This document shows positions 53,158-62,704 of a stretch of 64,000 nt of DNA, piece after piece (the first letter of the stretch is position 1; every line of letters begins with the position of its first letter). The notes under the pieces were generated by a model, which worked only from the letters and a program-made list of their open reading frames with translations, made no database searches and was not told the DNA's origin. The translations under genes and the position numbers were made by a program. The stretch is from positions 320,736-384,735 of the forward strand of contig NW_022985470.1 of NCBI RefSeq assembly GCF_010093595.1, in the 5' to 3' direction. This DNA comes from Mytilinidion resinicola. Its lineage: Eukaryota; Ascomycota; Dothideomycetes; Mytilinidiales; Mytilinidiaceae.

Positions 53158-54093
53158 ATGCTTCAAAGCATCTTCCGGAGCTCTCGCAGCCCAACGCCAA
53201 CTCCTGATTCGGCCGCATTGCGGGTACTTCATACCACAGAGTTATTTGGGCTCATCGCGTCGAACCTCGACGCCCCGGACTTGATTCGCTGCAGCGAAGT
53301 TTACAAGCAATAGAATGGCGTTGTCAACACCTCCCCAACTTTAAAGCACCGGATGTGGAAAGACCAGCTCGAGCGTCTGAGGGCCACCCATGAGTCTCAA
53401 GGTCGACATGTGAATCCGATTGTCGAGCACTTCTTCTCCATATGCGGGCTGAATATCCACCGAATCTATGGTCTCGGCCGAACCTACTGGGACTGCAACC
53501 ACGAGGGACATGGCATGATGGTGCTCTACTTTGCTCATGAGCCTGGAAACCCCATTCAGTCGGGTGGTTTCGAACACAAGGATGCTTCCTGCCGGAACAT
53601 GTTCCTAACGATCCGTTCTGATAATAAGCTTCACATCTCCGTCCAATATCCAAGGCGGCAGATGACCTGGGGCACCTCTACGATCCAGAACGCTAACGGG
53701 ATCCGAATTGGTGATTTCCTCGACGCATTTCGTGATATTAAGGAGCTTGGGCAGCGATTGAAACGGATTGAGAAGTGTGAGAATCCAGTAGGATGCGAGG
53801 GCTGGATCGTTTTGATTTGGAAGTTTGCTCTCTTTTCGGCTGCATTATGGGCGCAAGGCTTCTATGAGCCAATCTCCACTGTCACCACATTCCGGAGTTA
53901 CTGCCTTCACCTAAAGGGTATCATTTCCGATGTGAGGTTGAGCTACGAGACAGAGTGCCAAGGCGCTCTTTTGAAGTTGTGCTTGATTCTACTTATCGTT
54001 ATTCCTGGCGTCAAGGGGGTGGAGGGTTGGGCACGTTGGAGGATAGACAGACTGTCTACGGGTCCTACGAGGATTGTGGCTACAAACCCATGA
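53158..54093 (+). pseudogene. F-box-like protein with one in-frame stop
   Basis: ATG at 53158 (MLQSIFRSSRSPTPTPDSAA), then the F-box LHTTELFGLIASNLDAPDLI and CSEVYKQ, TAG (53311-53313), NGVVNTSPTLKHRMWKDQL in the same frame, open to 54093. In this type of F-box the stop falls at the Trp of the usual CKQWN motif, so TGG to TAG is the likely change. On the opposite strand this is CCA to CTA, a CpA to TpA change, the preferred RIP context. The remaining 260 residues have no named domain and include a hydrophobic stretch near the end (LLKLCLILLIVIP). Read through, the protein would be 311 residues. It does not belong to families 1-3. Confidence 0.68.
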
Positions 54094-54758
54094 GCGGACG
54101 ACGGAGCGAGTAATCTTTCTTCAAATATTGCTGGCAACTCATCTCTAAGCTTACTTTTCTCTGTATTTTTTAGTTCTTCGCCCGTCTCTTCACTTACAGC
54201 GGATCGATTCAGGAGAAGTAATCACAACTTGACGTCTACCGGAAGCTACGTGTGGTGAGAGGCCTTCGGGTTTAGTCAGTAGATAATGATAATGTTCAAT
54301 GGTTCCGAATTGGGTCTTTTAGACTATTTCAGTGAATGCATCCGTTTTTTGGGATCGTAGCAAACTGGCCTAGTCCGAATTCCACAGTAGAGGGATGAGG
54401 TTTGCGTATACTAGTCTGTGACAATTTGGAGGTTTGAAAGTATTGTATAAGTCTTGACTCAATCTACAGTGGCCGATTTCAAAGCTAGAGACCCTGCTGG
54501 GCAGCCTGGACTACCCCAGAAGTGACAAGGAGTGAGTGTAATCTTTACCCTAGTAACATATGTCGCCGAGAGAAGATGCTGCAAAGATTGCTGCCTAGGA
54601 GATTCTGGTGTAAGTCAACTAGAAGTGAATGTCAACGAACTCGAAGATCATCGCTAAGTCGAGTCTACACATTCATTTTTATCTCAATGCGTACTTATAT
54701 CGCACATATGCAACGCAATTCCTCTGTTCTTATTGTCCTTTCCACACCAAGAGTCACC
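54094..54758. other. Intergenic, no gene seen
   Basis: Between the broken F-box gene and NAH copy D. A plus frame from 54522 lacks an early ATG and motifs. Confidence 0.4.
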
Positions 54759-55876
54759 ATGGGTTCCACCACCAACCATTTTGAAACTGCAACACTCAGG
54801 TTGAAATTGATGTGAACTCTGATTTCTATGGGTGTCTAGCTCGTTGTTTATATACTAGGGGAAGGAGGGGGGCCAGCCCCGGGGGCATAACGTGGTATCT
54901 CTTCCTGACGCGTTACTTGATTCATCCTGTTTCCTGATACAGTACTGATACCGTGCTGCAGCACTGCTGTTGCACTACCTGTTACTTCCTCCTGTATCAG
55001 CATGCTATCCTGATACGTTACTGCATATGAGTTGCTGACCCTAGGTTGTAGTGCTGCAACCCGAGTCCACCTGTTGACGAACCAGTTTGAGCCAACAATG
55101 TCACCAGAATCAACGGAGCCGGAGACGCAAGTAGGCGAAAAGCTTACGAAAGCCCAATGCATGGCCTTCGACGCTTTGGCCCAACGGCTCACGTCACTTC
55201 AAGAGACAGTGGCAGGACTTCTGAAAATGACCTCACAATGTACTCGATCCACCCTCTCGGTAAATGTTGGCCAGCTCTCAGTGCATTCGGTACGCTACAC
55301 GAGGTACGAAATGCCAATGCTCATAGATACCTCGTCGCACGTCGCCACTTTTACTTTTCAGGAGAAGAACTGTTCAAAGTGGTTAAAGAACTCCCTTCTT
55401 GGCGCACGGAGCTCGAGAGTATGGTACAGGTCTTCGAGAGCTATCTACCAGAACTTGAGGCTAACGTTAACATGACCGTCCCTAATGGGGTACGCATAGG
55501 GTACGGACCGTCTGCAACCTGGCCACAGAGCGTGACAGTAACAGACACGAAGACCAATTGGGGTGAACAACTGGCGGAAACAGAGACGCAAGGCCTAGAA
55601 CATCAGGAGGAAGCAACCGACGAGCAGGCCCAAACTTCCGACAATCACGCCGGCCGGGGAGTACACGTCGTCGAGCAAAAAAGAGAAGAAGCTGAAGAAG
55701 GACACGAAGCGGCAGAAGAGGCACCAGGGCCTGGTTGGAAGGACCGGCTCTTTGCGCTCGCTATGACGAGACCTTGGTTTCAGCGACAAGCCGTGTCTCT
55801 GTGCGACTTTCTTTGGGCTCATCTGCGCCATTTGTACGAAGAAGGAGGCAACGACGGGTACAGCGAGGCTGTTTGA
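54759..55876 (+). pseudogene. NAH family copy D, split by an LTR-like repeat
   Basis: A possible start MGSTTNHFETA at 54759 resembles the METT/MEST starts of copies E and F, but the 273-bp LTR-like repeat begins at 54794. Beyond it, family sequence resumes: NQFEPTMSPESTEPE, then KLTKAQCMAFDALAQRLTSL (copy E: LTYDQRIALDAVVQRFTSL). A frameshift near 55230 moves to a frame open to 55876 with CWPALSAFGTL, RNANAHRYLV, LESMVQVFESYLPELE, GVRIGYGPSATWP and the C-terminal RLFALAMTRPWFQRQAVSLC. Part of the N-terminal third is missing. A Glu-rich linker (EEAEEGHEAAEEAPGPG) precedes the C-terminal helix. Dead or producing only a C-terminal fragment. Confidence 0.66.
54794..55066 (-). mobile_element. LTR-like repeat, copy 2
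   Basis: 273 bp in opposite orientation to the copy at 19572-19817, bounded by ACTCAGG and CCGAGT. Shared parts: the TATA-containing end (TATATACTAGGGGAAGGAGG) and the other end (CATATGAGTTGCTGACCCTAGG). The centre has its own subrepeats around GTATCAG/CTGATAC instead of the CAGCTG units of copy 1. No clear target duplication was found. It lies within the 5' part of NAH copy D. Confidence 0.62.
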
Positions 55877-56529
55877 GGGAGTCAAAGAGAAATTGTAGAC
55901 GCGGATTGTATGTTCTTTTCAGTTCTTTGTCACTCTTTGTAGCTTGTAGACACGAACAAGGCTTTTTTTAAAAACCACTTTAGCTTCTCTGAATGCCATT
56001 TGTGCGTGCTTACTCTGAGACTGACATACAAAACGTCTTAATGAGAACATGCATATCTGCTAATAACATCCCCATTTCCATACAAGACGTGATGAGATTC
56101 ATTCTTTACCACCCCGTACAGCATCGAATGACTGCACGATATGGTGTGATTGGCACGTGGGTTCTGCTTTCCAGGTAAGCTCCTCACGTCTGTCTGCCGG
56201 CTTGTGCGTCACACAGTAGCTCCTCACCTGTTTGTCCCTCCGCGCGCTTGTCAGCGGCCCAACGGCAGGTAACAGCGCAACCAGCTATATAAGCTCGCTT
56301 GCCCCCGTCTTGCTTCTCTCTTCGTCGCTCTCACAACACACCACACCTTACCCCCTGGCACAACCAAGGCCATGGCCATTGCACCGGAAAGCGACAGAGC
56401 GGGCGGAGGACCGTCAACATCCGCTCAGGACAAGAAACATGCGCCTTTCGGGGCAAGCACAAGGGGAGAGTCTCCGCAGGATTTCTCACGACTCGCCGCC
56501 GGCTGAGGTACTCCCACTTACCCCCCAGA
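55877..56529. other. Intergenic, no gene seen
   Basis: 3' flank of NAH copy D and motif-free sequence. Frames at 56232-56648 lack ATG-to-domain support. Confidence 0.4.
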
Positions 56530-57200
56530 TTCAAACGCGATGTAACGTTTTCGACCCTTCAAATCGCAGGCCTATCAAATCATACCATTTGGCTCCTACA
56601 TGCCGCCGTTTGAAGTCCTCCCGCATACGATTATCCTCTCAGGCGTGATGTAAATTTCCTGGCCTCGCACGTCACACGAGAGCTCATTGGTTAGCTCTTG
56701 GAGCCTACTCGCCAGCGTCAGAGGTCCCCCAACACCCGAATTGGTTCCCGGTCTTGATGTCAAATGCCCAACGGCCTAAATCTCACGCACGATAATTTGC
56801 AGATTTTTCACCGACCATGTTGCTGTTTGGGGTCCTCCAGAAGTCCATCGAAGTCCCGCTCAAATGTCAAATACTTGACCTCATGAATCTCACGCACTGT
56901 AATTCACAGCCTTCATCACTTCAACTTCTTCTTAGGTATTGCTGGGGACCTTCAGCGCACTCTCGAAAACCACGATGCAAAGCCAAGTCCTCGAGGCTCC
57001 AGTCCGCATCCGACAATTGAAGGCTTTTGACGGGTCCACACTACTGTCAGAAGGCCTTTAGCGTGCTTGCCGAATCACGATGCGATGTCAAGTTCTCTGC
57101 CTTACAAGTTGCATGCAAGTCTGATACCGCCTTTGGCAATTTCATCGTACGATTGGAAGACTCCCAGCATGCTTTCAAAAGGCAGAAGACGTTATTGGAT
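56530..57200 (+). repeat. Degenerate tandem array, about 107-112-bp units
   Basis: Related blocks recur with a period near 110 bp: GATGTCAA/AATGTCAA followed about 20 bp later by CTCACGCACGATAATTTGCAG (56780), CTCACGCACTGTAATTCACAG (56889), a weaker match near 57002 and another near 57107, each preceded by GGGGTCCTCCAG/GGGACCTTCAG. An additional weak unit lies near 56610-56690. Units are strongly diverged. 57201-57692 holds nothing else I can support. Confidence 0.45.
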
Positions 57201-57692
57201 TAAGTCGGTCACTGTTTAGAGGCCTTCAGTTCACGATCAAAACCCAGGAAGAGACGAGAAGAATGGTTCTGCGAAGATGACCTCCGATCCCATCTACTCT
57301 CTCAGCCAACGAAGAAGCAAAACGTGTAGGGGCGGAAGAACCCTACAAGCAGCTCAATATGAATGAGCCACCCCTGAGCTGGCGATCGCGGGCCTTCAAC
57401 ATTGCCGTTAGGATCCCTTGGGCCCGGCGAAGGGATCCCTTAGGCCCGATGAAGGTTCGTCGATGTTGCCAGATTTCGAAATAATTAGTAATTCAAGCAA
57501 CGTCAAACTTCCAGGAGTCTAGACGGACAGAGTAAAAATATCTACCGGCGAGAAGTCTTTAGAAACTAGTGAATCCGTACTACGGACAAATAGATTGCTC
57601 CACGGTTGTATGAAAGTATGCTTCTCAGCTTCCATTGGAGTTTTGAAAACATTGTTCACGCCGGGAAAGTGAATTGTGTCTGTAGAGTACCA

Positions 57693-57766
57693 ACACTCAC
57701 AATGCAGTCACATTCGCCTATATATTCAATATTCACAATGTAGCCACATTTGGATATATATTCAAC
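57693..57766 (+). promoter_or_regulatory. Duplicated 37-bp TATA-containing promoter segment
   Basis: Two adjacent copies of a 37-bp segment (TCACAATGCAGTCACATT then TATATATTCAA; TCACAATGTAGCCACATT then TATATATTCAA) lie 125-198 bp before the ATG of the intact NAH copy E. Each carries a TATA-like TATATATTC. The gene therefore has a tandemly doubled core-promoter candidate. Confidence 0.55.
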
Positions 57767-57890
57767 TTCTTGTGGGTACTTCGAAGAACCGTTCATCTTT
57801 CTCAGTCACCTTAAAGCCCTTCTGCGCCCGGCGACCCAACGTAACAACATTCCCACAAATCACACACCTTCATCGTCCGCTGACATAACT

Positions 57891-59177
57891 ATGGAGACTA
57901 CGATCTCTTTGCCTTCGCCTGCTCGTCTGCCTAAGACGTGTAGATATTGGCCTGGGTATGAAGATGCAACTCCAGCAGTTACCGTCGCAGACTCGGTCGA
58001 CGAGAACGAGGAAGCTGAGCGAATAGCGGAAAACTCACCACCTTCTCAAACAGAGGCAGAGACCACTGAACGAACCGACAACACAATTCTAGGCGCTGTT
58101 CGAATCCCACAAAGTAAGGCACCAGATCATTTCGATTCAAACGCCGAAATTATCGCCTGTATCAGAGCCGAAGTACGCGACTCTGGAGACTTCAAGACAA
58201 GGATGAAGCATTTCGGTAGCAGGCTCAATATTGGGTTATACCAAGCCCGTTGTGCTCTTTTCCTAGTCACGTCTATCCTCGAAATCATTGCGAAGTACGG
58301 TCTCAATGAAAACCAGTTTTTAAAGGCCGCAATAACTCCACCAGGTACAAAGGACATTGAGGGCCTAACGTTGACTTATGACCAAAGGATTGCACTCGAT
58401 GCTGTCGTTCAGCGCTTCACTTCCTTATCTGAACTTATGCCTATCTCGCGCTTCTTCGAGTTAATTACGCACCACAGGAAAGACATCTGGCCAGTCATCT
58501 ATAACATGGGCAGGTGGCAAACGTACGATTTGTTTGGCCAGCGATGCATCAATGCCCACGAATATTTGAATGGAGTGGATCATCCAGAGGGTTTTGTCGG
58601 CTCGATCTTTTACCACATGAGTGTGTTTCCGCGACTAGAGGTCGAATTACGCAGCCTTATAGAGGTCATGGAGGACTTTATCCCCGATGTGGAGGACGTA
58701 TGGGAATTCAACTTCATACAGCCCAACCAAGAGTCAAGAATTGGCTGGGTGGTGGAAGCGTACGGCCAAAAGATGATACCTCGAAACCGCACCCCCCCTT
58801 TCTCGCCGTCATCTACCCAAACAAATAGCGGTGGAGAAGGGGATGCTGACAAGTATCGAGACCTTGAGGCTCTACTTCAGCTCGAGCCACCTCAGGCCGA
58901 TGCCGATCCTGAATACGACGACACATACAAGAGCTCAGAGGATGCCCTTTGGGCCGCCGAATGCGAAGCTCGTCAACAGGTCAGTGAACCACCTCAAGTA
59001 GGATGGGCCATGCGGTTGTTTGCCACTGCGATGCAAGCTTCTTGGGCGAGAAAACAGCTTGGCAAACTATGCAGATTGCTGGATCAGTGGTATGATGAGC
59101 ATCCGGAATGGTATTGCCAGTACTCGGAGGAGCCCGAGGAGCCTGAGGACCTCATTGAGTACAGTAATCAGGTGTAA
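57891..59177 (+). CDS. NAH family copy E, intact
   Basis: 428 residues, single exon, from an ATG at 57891 (METTISLPSPARLPKTCRYW); the frame is open upstream to a TTG at 57750. The acidic N-terminus (about 25-85) is probably disordered. The helical core (about 85-290) has LYQARCALFLVTSILEIIAK (117-136), TYDQRIALDAVVQRFTSL (162-179), DIWPVIYNMGRW (198-209), the family hallmark CINAHEYL (219-226), LRSLIEVMEDFIPDVE (253-268) and IGWVVEAYG (284-292). A Ser/Thr/Pro and acidic linker leads to a C-terminal basic amphipathic helix (GWAMRLFATAMQASWARKQL, 371-390) and an acidic tail. No signal peptide, membrane segment or catalytic motif. I do not recognise the family. It is the only fully open member of the six, hence the best guide to the full protein. 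Confidence 0.7.
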   Translation: METTISLPSPARLPKTCRYWPGYEDATPAVTVADSVDENEEAERIAENSPPSQTEAETTERTDNTILGAVRIPQSKAPDHFDSNAEIIACIRAEVRDSGDFKTRMKHFGSRLNIGLYQARCALFLVTSILEIIAKYGLNENQFLKAAITPPGTKDIEGLTLTYDQRIALDAVVQRFTSLSELMPISRFFELITHHRKDIWPVIYNMGRWQTYDLFGQRCINAHEYLNGVDHPEGFVGSIFYHMSVFPRLEVELRSLIEVMEDFIPDVEDVWEFNFIQPNQESRIGWVVEAYGQKMIPRNRTPPFSPSSTQTNSGGEGDADKYRDLEALLQLEPPQADADPEYDDTYKSSEDALWAAECEARQQVSEPPQVGWAMRLFATAMQASWARKQLGKLCRLLDQWYDEHPEWYCQYSEEPEEPEDLIEYSNQV

Positions 59178-59776
59178 GCCTGGAGCCGATGCTGAATCTG
59201 GGACTGAAATGAATTCTGTTGGTTCGATTTGAGGGAATATATCGAATTCGAGAAACACAGATAACCTCCAAACGTATCTCTACTCTATCACGTCCATAAA
59301 ACATCTATCTATTTTTTCTATCCACTCTTTCGATTTCTTGCCTTTTGTGATTGACATGCTTGCGAACTCTGAACGCGTCTCCGCCTCGCATTATAGCCTC
59401 CGTGTACCTATTATTTTATGTTTCTAGACTAGAGTATAAAGTTTATCAGCAATACAAATAAACGGTTTTGTAGCGATCTAACGGTAACACTCTCCCACGG
59501 AGTTTTGCATCGCTATGGCTAATGTTCTAGCTCTTCAACGAACCATTTAGGCTTGCTCAATGAGTGAATCATAGAAGTCCAGCTGCAATCCTAAAGCAGC
59601 TATCGCAATTCACTCAGGCTTGTTTACGTATTCCAGCTGCCGTGAAATTCACTCCCGGGATGCTGCGGTTTTTTTTCTCGGCATTTAAATTGCTTCGAAG
59701 AACTTCCCCTATTCCCTCACGGTGCATTCAACCAACTTTCTTCTCAACAACACCACCAAAAGGGGCCCCCACCACA
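59178..59776. other. Intergenic between NAH copies E and F
   Basis: 3' flank of copy E and promoter of copy F; AT-rich, no other frame supported. Confidence 0.45.
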
Positions 59777-61032
59777 ATGGAGAGCACATGGAATTTGTCT
59801 ACCCCAATCGATTCGGTTCTCTTTAGCAACCACATGCTGATTCCTATGGGACCAATCAGAGATAGTCCAATTGAGGTTGCGGACACCAAGACACAACCAT
59901 CATGCGATGAGACTCCTCTTCCAGAGAGCTTAGCCAAATCAACACTCCCTCAACGCCAAGTCCCATCGAGCCATGAACTCGAGACTTCCGAAAACTTGGA
60001 AGTTGACGAGATGCAAAACGAGGCACCAGACAGGTTGCAAAACGAACCTCGAAACAAATTGCGAGAGGATCCGCAAGACGAGCCACAAACCGACGCTTCT
60101 AAGAACAACCAAGGTCTTCGAACCGCTGCTGGAGAACTCCCTCTCAAGTCAGTCGCCGAGATCATTGCCAAGATCAGAACCCCAATAGGAAGTAACACCT
60201 TCCAAGGTAGGCTGAGGAACCAGTTCGGACCCAACCTCCACAGCATTATCTACGCCCTGCGCTCGGCTCTCTTCCTAGTGCGATCCTCGCTCGAGATCAT
60301 CAAGCATGGCCTCAACAAGGACCACCTATTGACAGCTACGATCCTTACTCGTGAGGGCGACACGATGACCGACAATCAACACATCGCACTAGACTGCGTT
60401 GTTCGGCGTATGACCTCGCTGTCTGAGATTGGGCGAGATGTCCTTGGCAAGAGCATATGGGCCCACCTACTGGATGTTACCCATTACGCAGGTTCGTTCT
60501 GGCCAACCCTATACGGGAATTTGGCAAGATTGCACTACCAGCGTTGCACCAACGCGCATGAGTACTTGGCTGGGGACAAGCATCCGGCGGACTTCATCAG
60601 AAGCTATGGGGCCGTCTCGATAACTACCCGTTGTTGGAGGCTGAGCTAGAGAACGCCGTCGAGGTACTGGAAGACTTTATTCCGGATCTTCAGGCCCTGT
60701 GGGAGGCAGATGGTTGGCTACTCGGTGAAGCGGGCAACCGGTCGTTCTTCATAAAGCCTCCAGAGCCCACGCCCCCAACACCGCCTGAATCGGATTATGA
60801 TTGGGAGGTAGTGGTTCCGCGGGAGCCTGCTGCGGCGTCTGAGCATGATTCCATGGAGCAAGATTCTGTGGAGCACGATGCTCCGGAGCTGATTCCATAC
60901 CCTCCACCCAGCTGGCGACGGCGCGTGTTCGACTTCGTGATGAGGAGCGGGTGGATCCGTCGGAGGGTCGAAAAGCTCATGTGGTTTCTCTATGAGTGGA
61001 TCTATGAGAATGGTGAGCTAGATCAGGTTTAG
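59777..61032 (+). pseudogene. NAH family copy F, single frameshift
   Basis: ATG at 59777 (MESTWNLSTPIDSVLFSNHM). The frame carries an acidic, Asn/Gln-rich linker with short repeats (LQNEPRNKLREDPQDEPQ), LHSIIYALRSALFLVRSSLE, DNQHIALDCVVRRMTSLSE, FWPTLYGNLARL and CTNAHEYL. At about 60595-60605 the family alignment changes frame, consistent with loss of one base: the first frame ends RCWRLS-stop at 60649, the other continues LDNYPLLEAELENAVEVLED and ends with the C-terminal helix SWRRRVFDFVMRSGWIRRRV at 61032. Both halves are otherwise clean, with no other stop, so this is either a very recent mutation or a sequencing/assembly error. It is closest to copy E, 0.6 kb upstream on the same strand. 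Confidence 0.68.
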
Positions 61033-62704
61033 TAGGGTACAGAGAATTACAGGGACGAAGTTTAAAGGGCTTGCTACTAGGGAACTAGACTCACGGCGTG
61101 GGTAGAAGGCAGAGTACGTCTAACAGGATCAGCAGTGGCTGAGATTGATGACCTACGCGAAGTCAAGCGGTCGAAGATTAATATTGGTAGGCTAGCGGAA
61201 GGTCAGCTCTGAATAACCTGGATCTAGAGCCCCTACGAATCAAACCAGAAGCCCCTATTTTCTACGCATAATACTAACTATAACCATGTAATCACGTGAA
61301 CCAAACCTGACCCTTATGTGCCAAGCCACAAAACCAGCCGCTTGACTTCCCTCCACACGTGACCTGCACCCCTTTCCCTGCTCCCCGCTCTCCCTTTCCT
61401 CCCCTATAAAACCCCACCCCCCCAAACCTAAAAACTCTCAGACAGGCGATCCGGAGTTGACTTTCAGACCCTCTGCTCCCCCCTGCCCCATGGGAGACGG
61501 AGACGAGAGGAGGTTTGATACATCAAGCAACAGCGATCCTGGTGCTTGCGATGGATCAAAATCCTGCGATTCTTCGTCCAATGGAGATCTGTGGACGAAG
61601 AAAACCGATCAAGAAACCTTTCGATGGAGTGGGCGGAGGAGTAAAACCAACTTCGTCAGCTTCCTACGGGGCGGGTGGTTGGGAGTAAAAACAGACAGAG
61701 CGACGATGAATGGAGCGGGTGGAGGAGTAAAACCGAGCAAGGAATCCCCCGATGGAGTGGGTGGTTGGGCGTTGGGAAGGGGGTAAATGGGGGCGGTGAT
61801 GAAGAGCGGGATCTGTTAGACGTGGTGACTGAATTTATTACTTCATGGAATGGCGATTGCGTTTACGCACTAACAATAACTAGCAGTCACTGGTATTTCA
61901 GATACTAGAGAGGTATACGACTCTACACTGATGCAGTAAATCACCACTAGAAACTACCAATGAACCGTCAGAGGCTCCTCCACCACCGACTCCACACATC
62001 CGCTAGCTCGCCCTCAATTTTGAAAACTATACGGCTTTCTATCGTATGACATGTTATCTCGATTTTCAACCATCGCAAAGTGCCAGGTCGAGTTTTTAAA
62101 CAGCTTCACAATCCCAACTATCCACTGTGGAGGAAAAGACGGACGCGATGGTGTCATATAGTTTACTTAGGATTGGGGAGCGTGAGAGGCACGTGAGAGA
62201 TGCTGCACGTGTTGTGAGGTGCGTATGTAATGCTTTTTAGGGCGTTTCCGGGGTTTATGTCTTAGCCCTTGGTTGGGTACCGCCGGCTTCATGTTAGTCT
62301 GTCACGCTATCAAGACTAGCGGCGAGTTGTCTAGTGTACCTCCAACATACTCGTCGCACGGATCAGCTAAGGCATCCCCGTATGCAAGACTCTCCAACTT
62401 CAGAAGACTACGGGTCGTGGGAACACGCAACTCGATATGTGAAGGAATAATATATATACATAGAATCCCGAAAATAACTTCAGCCACTTTTATAACCAAC
62501 AATTAATTCTTTCCACCTCCTGCGCATTCTGTCCACCTCTCCACTCTATTCCTTCCCAACCCCCCCCCCCCCTCGCTCATCCTCCGTCCCCCCTGTCCCA
62601 TCCCCTACTCACTCCCCACTCGTAAAAATCTTATTCACACAACACACCAAATCTACCCGTCGTTATCAAATCAGCAATAGCCCCCTACACCACAAGTCAA
62701 AAAA
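61033..62704. other. 1.7-kb intergenic region
   Basis: No gene firmly supported. A plus frame at 61457-61786 (ATG at 61490) has low-complexity sequence built from near-repeats of GGAGCGGGTGGAGGAGTAAAA (about 61629-61760); I leave it uncalled. CACGTG sites lie at 61293, 61356, 62190 and 62206. A run of 12 C lies at about 62562-62573. Confidence 0.4.

Noticed and set aside
45405..61032. NAH family as a known HEPN, HET or DUF family
   Set aside because: The NAH motif recalls the R-x4-6-H of HEPN RNases superficially, but spacing differs between copies and the Arg is not constant (Cys in E and F), so I do not assign it.
61457..61786. 109-codon Gly/Ser/Lys-rich frame
   Set aside because: Made of imperfect DNA repeats, begins at TTG, and has no conserved features; left as intergenic.
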